This document shows, one piece after another, positions 17,629-25,805 of a stretch of DNA of 64,000 nt. The DNA is from Pseudomonas sp. UBA5706 (lineage in GTDB: Bacteria > Pseudomonadota > Gammaproteobacteria > Pseudomonadales > Pseudomonadaceae): NCBI RefSeq assembly GCF_002419965.1, contig NZ_DIHC01000001.1, positions 201,533 through 265,532 on the forward strand, written 5' to 3'. The stretch's first letter is position 1; each line of letters starts with the position of its first letter. The position numbers were made by a program, and so were the translations under genes. Below the pieces are notes generated by a model, which saw only the letters and a list, made by a program, of their open reading frames with translations, had not been told where the DNA came from and ran no database searches.

Positions 17629-18237
17629 TTACATCATCCCCTTGAGTGCGCGGCGAATCAGGTCTTCACTGCTCAGATTCTTGTCTTTGATAGCGGTCAC
17701 GGCCTTGCTGGCTTCCTGAGGTTTGTAGCCCAGGGAAATCAGGGCACTGACTGCATCGGACTCAGCGGTTGCCACCGGCACCGTTGCGCCCGGCCCCTCG
17801 GAGACCAGCGCGAACGTTCCCGGCAACGCGTCCCAGGCCTTGAACCGATCCTTGAGTTCGACCAATAGGCGCTCGGCGGTCTTCTTGCCGACGCCAGGTA
17901 CACGGGTCAGTGCCGAGGTGTCCTGAGCCTGAACACAGCGCACAAGCTCATCGACTTCCAGCGTCGACATCAGCGCCAGCGCCAGTTTGGGACCGACGCC
18001 GTTGAGACGAATCAATTCGCGAAACATCTCGCGGTCACGCTTCTCGTAGAAGCCGAACAGCAGATGCGCATCCTCGCGCACCACCAAGTGAGTGTGCAGC
18101 GTTACCGTCTCGCCCAAGTGAGGCAAGCGATAGAGGGTTGTCATGGGGACTTCGATCTCGTAGCCCACACCATTGACATCCAGCACCAGGTGCGGCGGCT
18201 GCTTCTCGACCAGCGCACCGCGCAAACGTCCAATCAC
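17629..18237 (-). CDS. ruvA: Holliday junction DNA-binding protein RuvA, 202 aa
   Basis: Tetrameric protein that grips the four-way junction. The N-terminal OB domain begins 'MIGRLRGALVEKQ', the two helix-hairpin-helix motifs are in 'LNGVGPKLAL' and 'VPGVGKKTAERL', and domain III at the C-terminus contacts RuvB. Length is standard. It abuts ruvB and lies 114 bp after ruvC. Confidence 0.98.
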   Translation of the reverse strand: MIGRLRGALVEKQPPHLVLDVNGVGYEIEVPMTTLYRLPHLGETVTLHTHLVVREDAHLLFGFYEKRDREMFRELIRLNGVGPKLALALMSTLEVDELVRCVQAQDTSALTRVPGVGKKTAERLLVELKDRFKAWDALPGTFALVSEGPGATVPVATAESDAVSALISLGYKPQEASKAVTAIKDKNLSSEDLIRRALKGMM

Positions 18238-18351
18238 GTATCAGATCCTTTCCAATAGCTTGTCACTGCGAGGAACAGGGGCAAACCCCGGTCGACATGT
18301 TTGCAGGACTCAGGTGAGCTGCAACTAAAGTTTTATGAGCAAATGATGCTA

Positions 18352-18876
18352 TCAGAGACGCAGGCGCCCGCCACGGCTGCGTGCGGTATTCAGGCCATGA
18401 GGAATCAGGCTGGAACGGGTATGAGCATGACACAAGGCGATCGCCAGTGCGTCGGAGGCGTCGATTTGTGGCTTTTGGGTCAATTTGAGCAAGTGCATGA
18501 CCATCATCATCACCTGATCCTTGTTCGCCCCGCCCGTCCCGGCCACAGCCTGCTTGACCTGAGTTGCTGTGTATTCGGAGATTTCAAGGCTCTCTTCCGC
18601 ACCGGCGACGATAGCCGCGCCTCGCGCTTGCCCAAGCTTGAGAGCCGAATCGGGATTGCGCGCCATGAAGACCTTCTCTATGCCCATCGTCACCGGGCCG
18701 TAGGTCTGAATCACTTCACGCACGCCGCGGTAGATAATGTGCAGCCGCTCATGCAGCAAACCACTACCGGTACGAATACAGCCCGAGGCCACGTACTCGC
18801 AGCCGCGCCCGGTGTCACGCACCACACCGAAGCCGGTTATTCGTGAACCGGGGTCGATACCTAGAATAAGAGTCAT
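18352..18876 (-). CDS. ruvC: crossover junction endonuclease RuvC, 174 aa
   Basis: Dimeric resolvase of Holliday junctions. The acidic catalytic residues are visible: Asp in 'ILGIDPGSRITGFG' at the N-terminus, Glu in 'GIEKVFMARNP', and the C-terminal 'DASDALAIALCHAH'. I chose the ATG at 18876, which gives the family's usual beginning; the frame upstream to 18957 is not supported. It is first in the ruvCAB set, downstream of yebC. Confidence 0.97.
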   Translation of the reverse strand: MTLILGIDPGSRITGFGVVRDTGRGCEYVASGCIRTGSGLLHERLHIIYRGVREVIQTYGPVTMGIEKVFMARNPDSALKLGQARGAAIVAGAEESLEISEYTATQVKQAVAGTGGANKDQVMMMVMHLLKLTQKPQIDASDALAIALCHAHTRSSLIPHGLNTARSRGGRLRL

Positions 18877-19003
18877 AACGCCTGCAGCTTGATGAAGGAA
18901 CGCGCACAATTGAACGCAGCATAAAGGCAGAAGCCGGAGGCCGACAGCGATGATCAAATCAGCGCTTCGTGCCTCCGGCCTCAGTTCCTGACGGGAGTGA
19001 CGA

Positions 19004-19750
19004 TCAGCCGAGCTGCTCCATTATCTCGTCAGGGATTTCCGCATTGGAGTAAACGTTTTGTACGTCATCCAGATCTTCGAGCATGTCGACCAGCTTGAGT
19101 ACCTTTTCCGCCATCTCCAGATCCAGCACTGCACTGGTGGTGGGCTGCATGACGATTTCCGCGTCTGCGGCCTCGAACCCGGACGCTTCCAACGCGTTGC
19201 GCACGGCGTAGAAACTGGCAAAGGAGGTAAACACATCAATGGAGCCATCTTCGTGGGTCACGACGTCATCGGCATCTGCATCCATCGCTGCTTCCATCAG
19301 CGCATCTTCATCAACACCTGCCGCGAAGGATATCTGGCCTTTGCGCTCGAACAGATACGCCACAGAGCCATCGGTACCCAGGTTGCCTCCGCACTTGCTG
19401 AACGCGTGACGAACCGCCGCCGCTGTGCGGTTACGGTTGTCGGTCATGGTTTCGACCATGACCGCTACGCCACCAGGGCCATAGCCTTCATAGCCCAATT
19501 CGACCATATCATCGGCATCGGCAGCGCCAGCGCCGCGCGCAATCGCCCGATCAATGATGTCGCGACTCATGTTGGCGCTCAGCGCCTTGTCCTGAGCCAG
19601 TCGCAAACGCGGGTTCGATGTCGGATCCCCACCGCCTTGTCGGGCAGCGACCGTCAGCTCACGAATCCACTTGGTGAATATCTTGCCCTTCTTGGCATCC
19701 TGACGCTCTTTGCGATGCTTGATGTTCGCCCACTTGGAATGACCAGCCAT
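19004..19750 (-). CDS. yebC: YebC/PmpR-family DNA-binding protein / translation factor, 248 aa
   Basis: Conserved protein of the YebC/TACO1 group. It begins with the hallmark 'MAGHSKWANIKHRKERQD', has the long acidic middle domain and ends 'YSNAEIPDEIMEQLG'. Members act as transcription regulators (PmpR in P. aeruginosa represses a quorum-sensing gene at this same locus) and, in other bacteria, as factors that relieve ribosome stalling at proline runs. The start at 19750 is chosen from the conserved N-terminus. The position between aspS and ruvC is conserved in the genus. Confidence 0.95.
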   Translation of the reverse strand: MAGHSKWANIKHRKERQDAKKGKIFTKWIRELTVAARQGGGDPTSNPRLRLAQDKALSANMSRDIIDRAIARGAGAADADDMVELGYEGYGPGGVAVMVETMTDNRNRTAAAVRHAFSKCGGNLGTDGSVAYLFERKGQISFAAGVDEDALMEAAMDADADDVVTHEDGSIDVFTSFASFYAVRNALEASGFEAADAEIVMQPTTSAVLDLEMAEKVLKLVDMLEDLDDVQNVYSNAEIPDEIMEQLG

Positions 19751-19891
19751 AACACGCTCCAAACTTGAAACACGCACGTCCCGCTCGATCGCTCGACACG
19801 GGACGCTTGAATCGAATCCTGACCCGATAAGGGCGCGAGCATCAGGGCAAATCGATCACTCGAGCCGCCCTGCCCCTTTCATAAGCCGATA

Positions 19892-21667
19892 TCACTCGGC
19901 CTTCGGCGTTTCACGTAGACGGATGTGCAGCTCGCGCAGTTGCTTGGCATCGACCAGGCCCGGTGCCTGTGTCATGACATCTGCAGCACTCTGGGTTTTC
20001 GGGAAGGCAATGACCTCACGAATCGATTGAGCGCCGGTCATCAGCATCACCAAACGGTCTAGACCGAATGCAAGACCGCCGTGCGGCGGTGCACCGTACT
20101 TCAGGGCATCAAGCAGGAAACCGAACTTCTCTTGCTGCTCGTCTTCGGAGATGCCTAACAGCCGGAAAACCGCTTGCTGCATTTCCTTGCGATGAATACG
20201 GATCGAACCGCCGCCCAGCTCAGTGCCGTTCAGCACCATGTCGTAAGCACGTGACAATGCGGTAGCCGGGTCGGCTTCCAGCTCCTCAGGCGAACACTTC
20301 GGTGCGGTAAACGGGTGGTGCAGCGCGGTGAAACTACCGTCGTCGTTCTCTTCGAACATCGGGAAGTCGACGACCCACATCGGTGCCCACTCGCAGGTGA
20401 GCAGATTGAGGTCATGACCCAGTTTGATACGCAACGCACCCAGCGCTTCACTGACGACCTTGAATTTGTCGGCACCGAAGAACACGATGTCGCCGTCAAC
20501 TGCGCCAACGCGGTCCAGGATCACATTCAGGTTGGCTTCCGGGATGTTCTTGACGATCGGCGACTGCAGGCCTTCAACGCCTTTGGCGCGCTCGTTGACC
20601 TTGATGTAGGCCAGCCCCCTGGCGCCGTAGATACCGACGAACTTGGTGTAGTCGTCAATCTTGCTACGCGGCATGCTCGCCCCGCCCGGGACGCGCAATG
20701 CAGTCACACGGCACTTCGGATCGTTGGCTGGACCACTGAAGACCTTGAATTCGACGTCCTTGAGCTGATCGGCAACGTCGACCAGTTCCAGCGGGTTACG
20801 CAGGTCAGGCTTGTCGGAGCCGTAGCGGCGCATGGCTTCTTCGAAGGTCATGTGCGGGAATTCGCCGAACTCCAGGTCGAGCACTTCCTTGAACAGCTTG
20901 CGGATCATGCTCTCGGTCAGACCCATGATATCGGCTTCATTGAGGAAGCTGGTCTCGATGTCGATCTGGGTGAACTCAGGCTGGCGATCGGCGCGCAGAT
21001 CCTCGTCACGGAAACATTTGGCAATCTGGTAGTAACGGTCAAAGCCCGCAACCATCAGCAGTTGCTTGAACAGTTGAGGCGACTGTGGCAAAGCAAAGAA
21101 GCTGCCTGCGTGAGTGCGGCTCGGTACCAGATAGTCGCGGGCCCCTTCCGGGGTGGCACGCGTCAGGATCGGGGTTTCGACGTCGAGGAAACCGTTGCCG
21201 TCGAGGAAGCCGCGAATGCTGGAAGTAATGCGCGAGCGCAACCTCAACTTTTCGGCCATCTCAGGACGACGCAGGTCGATGAAGCGATACCGCAAGCGAG
21301 TTTCCTCACCGACGTCGGAGTATTCATTCAACGGGAACGGCGGGGTTTCAGACTCGTTCAGAACTTCCAGTTCGTAACCCAGCACTTCGATGGCACCGGA
21401 TGCCATGTTCGGGTTGACCGCACCTGCCGGGCGGGCACGTACCTTGCCGGTCAGCTTGACCACGTATTCACTGCGAACACGGTCGGCAATGGCGAAGGTA
21501 TCTGCGCGATCCGGATCGAAGACCACTTGAGCCAAACCCTCACGATCGCGTATGTCGAGGAAAATTACACCCCCGTGGTCACGACGGCGGTGGACCCATC
21601 CGCAAAGGGTAATTTCCTGACCTTCCAGGCTTTCGTTCAGTTGGCCGCAATAATGGCTGCGCATCAT
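19892..21667 (-). CDS. aspS: aspartyl-tRNA synthetase, probably non-discriminating, 591 aa
   Basis: Class II aminoacyl-tRNA synthetase of bacterial type with an N-terminal OB fold, a catalytic core with the GAD insertion domain, motif 2 'FRDEDLRADRQPEFTQID' and motif 3 'GLAFGLDRLVMLM'. The start 'MMRSHYCGQ' at 21667 gives the normal length. Residues His31 and Gly82 are those known from P. aeruginosa AspRS to allow charging of tRNA-Asn as well as tRNA-Asp. The Asp-tRNA-Asn is then amidated by GatCAB. It heads the leftward housekeeping run. Confidence 0.97.
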   Translation of the reverse strand: MMRSHYCGQLNESLEGQEITLCGWVHRRRDHGGVIFLDIRDREGLAQVVFDPDRADTFAIADRVRSEYVVKLTGKVRARPAGAVNPNMASGAIEVLGYELEVLNESETPPFPLNEYSDVGEETRLRYRFIDLRRPEMAEKLRLRSRITSSIRGFLDGNGFLDVETPILTRATPEGARDYLVPSRTHAGSFFALPQSPQLFKQLLMVAGFDRYYQIAKCFRDEDLRADRQPEFTQIDIETSFLNEADIMGLTESMIRKLFKEVLDLEFGEFPHMTFEEAMRRYGSDKPDLRNPLELVDVADQLKDVEFKVFSGPANDPKCRVTALRVPGGASMPRSKIDDYTKFVGIYGARGLAYIKVNERAKGVEGLQSPIVKNIPEANLNVILDRVGAVDGDIVFFGADKFKVVSEALGALRIKLGHDLNLLTCEWAPMWVVDFPMFEENDDGSFTALHHPFTAPKCSPEELEADPATALSRAYDMVLNGTELGGGSIRIHRKEMQQAVFRLLGISEDEQQEKFGFLLDALKYGAPPHGGLAFGLDRLVMLMTGAQSIREVIAFPKTQSAADVMTQAPGLVDAKQLRELHIRLRETPKAE

Positions 21668-21943
21668 GATCGTGTATTCACTTCTCGTAATTCGGAATTC
21701 GGTGGAGCTCTCGCCCGTCGCCAGTGCGCAATGGTGCAGGAGCTTTGGCATGCAGTTCAACCCGACGGTCAGTCCTGCCTTCCATAGTAAGGCGGGGGAT
21801 TATATAGGGTTAATCAAGGCTGTGCAGCCGCCCAGGGCGATAGAGATAAAGAAGGCGGCTGATCGGCGTATTTCACCGTCCAGCTCACCGAACTGAGCAC
21901 GGGCACGCCATCGGCGCGCCCGCTGGAATGAGTACCTGCCAGG

Positions 21944-22285
21944 TCAGGCAGAAGACAGCCGGAAACCCTCGGCCTTCAACAGATGCGTCACACACACCAC
22001 GCGAATCAAACCGCTGAAATTTTTCACCCCGCCGTAGCGCAGGTGAACTTCCCGATCCACGTAGGACAAAACCGCATTAATAGAACAACTATTGCAATTA
22101 GCGATCTCCGACAGGATATTCCAGTACACCCCCTCCAGGCGCAAGCATGTTGCCAAACCGTTAAGTCTTACCGAGCGCGACTGCGGCTGGGCAAGATCCA
22201 TGTTGAAGTCCTCGACGAACGGATCGTTGAGAACTTTGCTACATCGGTTCACATCCTTGACCTCCCTTGCGGCATTTTGACTCAT
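21944..22285 (-). CDS. ribbon-helix-helix domain protein (RHH_4 type), 113 aa
   Basis: Small probable DNA-binding protein. From about residue 36 it matches the pattern of the RHH_4 family: a beta strand 'RSVRLNGLATCLRLEG' followed by 'YWNILSEIA' and 'SINAVLSYVDREV', then 'SGLIRVVCVTHLL'. The first ~35 residues are a variable leader. It stands alone downstream of a long AT-rich region, so it is probably a single-gene transcription unit. Targets are unknown. The ATG at 22285 is accepted because no better start is seen. Confidence 0.75.
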   Translation of the reverse strand: MSQNAAREVKDVNRCSKVLNDPFVEDFNMDLAQPQSRSVRLNGLATCLRLEGVYWNILSEIANCNSCSINAVLSYVDREVHLRYGGVKNFSGLIRVVCVTHLLKAEGFRLSSA

Positions 22286-22697
22286 AAAAACCCCCTTGGT
22301 GCAATTTCGAACACAGCAATAGAAACATTTGAAATCAAATAAACCATGCGTCTATCAAGCCCTATTCATAGGGGGTGCGCCAGTGGAAGTAACACTTATG
22401 AAACGTAGGACATCACCACAATTACAAGCAGAAAGTTGAGCATCAGCAACCCGAAGTCAATATACAAAACAGCAGGTGTTACATATGTATATACATCAGT
22501 AAATATTGCGATTATAGAAAGACAGTGCAGGGACCAATTAATCTGACGATATTAATAACTAAATCGATTCAGCACCAAGCTATTCGTGGACAACCCGGTG
22601 AATAGTATGCGCAAGAGAGAGAGTAAGCGAGGTCAAGAGATAGGCAGGGAGAAAAGCGGAGTGTGGGGCGGCGATTTCCGCCGCCCACGAAAGGCAG
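22286..22697. other. AT-rich intergenic region with hairpin near dps 3' end
   Basis: About 410 bp with no supported gene. The DNA from 22300 to 22570 is much richer in A+T than its surroundings and probably includes the promoter of the leftward RHH gene. At 22661-22688 a hairpin (GGGGCGGCG/CGCCGCCC) lies just past the dps stop and could act as a weak terminator; it lacks a clean T-run. Confidence 0.5.
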
Positions 22698-23171
22698 TTA
22701 CTTGCCTTCGAGCATGGCACGCAGCATCCATGCGGTCTTTTCATGGACCTGCATGCGCTGAGTCAGCAGGTCAGCCGTAGGTTCGTCGCTGACTTTTTCC
22801 AGCAGAGGAAAGATTCCGCGAGCCGTACGGGTCACGGCCTCCTGGCCGCTGACCAACGAACGGATCATGTCTTCTGCCGAAGGTACGCCTTCCTCTTCCC
22901 TGATCGAGGACAGGCGCGCGTAGGTCGAATAGGTGCCCGGGGCCGGGAAGCCCAATGCACGGATGCGCTCCGCGATCAGATCCACCGCCAACGCCAGCTC
23001 GTTGTACTGCTCTTCGAACATCAGGTGCAACGTGCGAAACATCGGACCTGTAACGTTCCAGTGAAAGTTGTGGGTTTTCAGATACAGCACATACGTATCT
23101 GCCAGCAGGCGCGAAAGACCGTCCACAATTGACTTGCGATCTTCTTCGCTGATGCCGATATCGATTGCCAT
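22698..23171 (-). CDS. dps: Dps-family DNA-protecting ferritin-like protein, 157 aa
   Basis: Dodecameric iron-storage and DNA-protection protein. The ferroxidase ligands shared between subunits are in 'KTHNFHWNVTGPMF' (His residues) and 'LHLMFEEQYNELALAVDLIAERI' region (Asp/Glu, about residues 48-70). Length is normal. The N-terminus lacks a strongly basic tail, so protection may rely more on iron oxidation than on DNA binding. It stands alone, divergent from the cold-shock-domain membrane gene, as at the corresponding Pseudomonas locus. Confidence 0.9.
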   Translation of the reverse strand: MAIDIGISEEDRKSIVDGLSRLLADTYVLYLKTHNFHWNVTGPMFRTLHLMFEEQYNELALAVDLIAERIRALGFPAPGTYSTYARLSSIREEEGVPSAEDMIRSLVSGQEAVTRTARGIFPLLEKVSDEPTADLLTQRMQVHEKTAWMLRAMLEGK

Positions 23172-23551
23172 GCTAAGTCCTCTTGATAGGATGACGTTTT
23201 CAGAAAGCTGCCTGCCACTCTAGCAAGACCGGCGCAACGGTGCAGCCCCACGCGCGGGGCATCGCGTTTATAAAACCGGTTGCCCGCCTGCCAAGCCCTG
23301 AAGCTAGCCGCTCGCACGCGGCCGTGACCGCGGGCCAGATCGCCACCCTCTTCCCTGAGCGATGGCGCTAAGCGCTTGATTTGAGTACCTCCGCGCTTTG
23401 CTGTTAAATACAGACGTGTCGCTACTAACAGGCCAACAGGCCGTAGCGAACAGGCTGTGTCTTCGCTCGTGCATCACGCCTTCCCTTTTTTCAGAAGCGT
23501 ACCGGGAGTCGCCAGCTCTTCTTGCGATCCTTCTTAATGTGAGTCATCGAA
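23172..23551. other. divergent promoter region between dps and cold-shock-domain gene
   Basis: 380 bp without a supported gene. It must contain the leftward dps promoter and the rightward promoter of the next gene. The motif AACAGGC occurs three times within 23425-23460, but I cannot assign it to a regulator. The rightward gene has a long (over 100 bp) probable leader, which is common for cold-shock transcripts. Confidence 0.4.
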
Positions 23552-24157
23552 ATGTTGAAAATAGTCCACCTGTTAACTGGCGCAGCTGCCCTGCTGCTGT
23601 CATTCATACCTAGCCTGCGTAGTGAAGCGCTGTCTTCTTACCTGTCGCAACCGGATGCCTTGTATCTGGCCCTCTTCGGCTTGATCAATCTGGTCATTGC
23701 GCCAGTCATTCCTTACTGGAACAGAGGCCCGCGCCATCAACTGCAAAACCTGGTCAGTGTGCTGCTTGTGCTGGCCGTCGTGCTGCAAATCCTCACCCTG
23801 CTCGTCCCGCTTGAAACCATCGCCGGTCAGCCTGCCGTTCTCGTTGGCCTGCTGGCATTGGTGGTCGCTGTGATCATCCATCTGGGTGTCAGCTTTTATA
23901 AGTCGTCACCGTCGTCAGCACCTCTGCCACACGAACTGGGCCAGCGCGATACTGGCACGGTGAAGTGGTTCAACACCTCCAAGGGCTTCGGCTTCATCTC
24001 CCGCGATTCTGGCGATGATATTTTCGTGCATTTCCGTGCCATACGCGGCGAAGGTCATCGCGTACTGGTCGAGGGCCAGCGCGTTGAATTCTCCGTTATG
24101 AATCGTGACAAGGGCCTGCAGGCCGAAGACGTCATCGCAGCGCATCCGCGCCGCTAA
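23552..24157 (+). CDS. membrane protein with C-terminal cold-shock domain, 201 aa
   Basis: Four predicted TM helices (about residues 4-20, 36-55, 66-86, 94-114) are followed by a short Ser/Pro linker and a full cold-shock domain (about 133-198). RNP1 is intact in 'KGFGFISR' and RNP2 in 'DIFVHF', so single-stranded nucleic-acid binding is expected, on the cytoplasmic side. A similar cold-shock gene is found at this locus in P. aeruginosa. A membrane-anchored RNA-binding role is inferred from architecture. It ends in a strong bidirectional terminator shared with slyX. Confidence 0.85.
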   Translation: MLKIVHLLTGAAALLLSFIPSLRSEALSSYLSQPDALYLALFGLINLVIAPVIPYWNRGPRHQLQNLVSVLLVLAVVLQILTLLVPLETIAGQPAVLVGLLALVVAVIIHLGVSFYKSSPSSAPLPHELGQRDTGTVKWFNTSKGFGFISRDSGDDIFVHFRAIRGEGHRVLVEGQRVEFSVMNRDKGLQAEDVIAAHPRR

Positions 24158-24163
24158 ATGTCG

Positions 24164-24204
24164 GCACAAAAAAAACCGCGCTTAAAGGCGCGGTTTTTTT
24201 GTGC
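24164..24204. terminator. bidirectional terminator
   Basis: Long perfect stem GCACAAA..ACCGCGC / GCGCGGT..TTTGTGC with A- and T-runs on both sides; it serves both the cold-shock-domain gene and slyX. Confidence 0.9.
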
Positions 24205-24206
24205 TT

Positions 24207-24413
24207 CTAATAATGAGGGGGAGGCGCTTGCTCTTCGAAGGCGTCGAATTGCCCGCCCATTTCTTCCTGGCGCTTGAGCAAGGCCGCCATCTGCAACTGC
24301 ATCCGCTCAAGGCTGCGCTGCTGCGCGACCAACACATCGTTGAGCGCCTGAATGGTGTCGTCCTGAAATGCCAGGCGACTCTCCAGGTCCATCACCCGAT
24401 CTTCGAGATTCAT
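24207..24413 (-). CDS. slyX: SlyX family protein, 68 aa
   Basis: Small coiled-coil protein. It begins 'MNLEDRVMDLESRLAFQDD' and ends with the family's 'PPPHY' tail. The heptad pattern runs through most of the length. The function is not established. The start at 24413 overlaps the stop of the HIT gene by four bases (ATGA), so translation is coupled. The longer open frame from 24521 is not real. Confidence 0.92.
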   Translation of the reverse strand: MNLEDRVMDLESRLAFQDDTIQALNDVLVAQQRSLERMQLQMAALLKRQEEMGGQFDAFEEQAPPPHY

Positions 24414-24841
24414 GACTGCACCGCCACGAAGGAAGGGTCCTCGGCAAACGCCGCCTTCAACCGACCCGTGATGTCGGCTGCCTGGTCGGCGGAATACGGC
24501 ACTGCGGGACATTTGCCCCACACCGGGGCGGGCCAGGCGTTATCGCCCTGATAACGGACAATGACATGCATGTGCAGCTGGCTCACCACATTGCCCAACG
24601 CTGCAATGTTCATCTTGTCAGCGTTGAACGATTGCTGGAGCGCTCTGGATAGCAAGGTGGTTTCTTGCCAAAACTGCACTTGCTCTGCGTCGGACAACTG
24701 GAATACCTCGCTTACACCCGCTTTACGGGGCACCAGAATAAACCATGGATATTGGGCATCATTGGACAACAGCAGTCGGCAAAGTGGGAAATCGCCCACA
24801 GGCAAGGTGTCTTGCACTAAACGTTGATCCAGAACGAACAC
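24410..24841 (-). CDS. HIT-family (histidine triad) nucleotide-binding protein, 143 aa
   Basis: Nucleotide hydrolase/transferase fold with the triad present as 'QLHMHVIVR'. It starts with GTG at 24841, backed by AGGAG seven bases upstream; no in-frame ATG exists nearby. The middle part 'LGNVVSQLHMHVIVRYQGD' region (residues ~82-100) is characteristic of the diadenosine tetraphosphate hydrolase-like HIT group. It is co-transcribed with slyX. The actual substrate is unknown. Confidence 0.9.
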   Translation of the reverse strand: MFVLDQRLVQDTLPVGDFPLCRLLLSNDAQYPWFILVPRKAGVSEVFQLSDAEQVQFWQETTLLSRALQQSFNADKMNIAALGNVVSQLHMHVIVRYQGDNAWPAPVWGKCPAVPYSADQAADITGRLKAAFAEDPSFVAVQS

Positions 24842-25805
24842 GCATTAACTCCTGATCACGGGGAAGGTATCAATGTTTTTGCTTATTGCGAAAACACGCT
24901 CCAATACTGAGCAGGATACTCGGGAATACGGGGGGAATCACGCAGACATGTCTTGTGGCACCATTTTGTGGGATCACTGTTGAATCCGGGTCAGTTGTCG
25001 GGTCCTCACAGTGGTCGACGGTTGCACTGGAGCAGATCGGTTCTGCCCCAAACGCACCGCAGTGAAGCGTCACCCGCAATCCAACATTCCCGCGAACGCG
25101 CTACGCCATGCCCGTCCCCAGGCCCCATTTCACCGTTTGATCAGGAGTCATTATCCACTCGGTGAGCGATATCTGGCGCGCGGCCACCTTCCACGTACCA
25201 AATACAGGCAGGGTCGTGGCGTTGCGCACCAAAACGACTCACCTGACTGACACACCCCTGCCGACCTATCCGCCATCTACCCACTTCGTGGCAGTAACAG
25301 GTAACGTTAGTGACATCTTTGGACAGTAACCTCAGTCGCTTCAGCAAGGGCAAGGTAAATTTCTGTATATTTTTTAGCCTTACGAAACAATTGGTTACAT
25401 CGCTTTTCGCATGCAGATACGTCGAACGGAACATTTTTTTCACACGCACCGGAACTTTGAGCACGGTTGTTGCTTTATCACCCACAGGATCAACGTGCAG
25501 GGATCGATAACCCGGTGCAATGGTCAAGAGACAACGGCGGGATCAGGCGGCTGCGAAGGTGGATCCCGATGATCGGAAAGTACTGCGGTAGTTGTACGTA
25601 TTGGGATATAGAGCGGTTTGGTAACGACAGGGATAGTGCTGTTTTACGACATGGCCGTAAAGAAATTGAAAGGATAGGTGGGTAACTATCGCCAATAATG
25701 TCAGCGTGATATAAGTTTCGCCGACACCAAAAAGAAAGAGCCGCCCAGATAAAAAAACAGGTGGACGGCAGTACTCTTCTTAAAAACCAAAGGAGCAAAG
25801 TCACG
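24842..25805. other. long non-coding region upstream of OprD-family porin
   Basis: Nearly 1 kb with no gene I can support. The open frames here lack ribosome sites and give unlikely proteins. It must hold the promoter and leader of the rightward porin gene; the last 20 bases contain a clear AAAGGAG ribosome site at ~25789-25795. The region from about 25300 to 25760 is richer in A+T. No ANR, Fur or sigma-54 box stands out. Confidence 0.45.

Noticed and set aside
20315..21787. 490-codon rightward frame opposite aspS
   Set aside because: Shadow of aspS; no family features.
25141..25527. Leftward 128-codon frame upstream of the porin gene
   Set aside because: Composition is basic and irregular, no ribosome site, no family; treated as non-coding.
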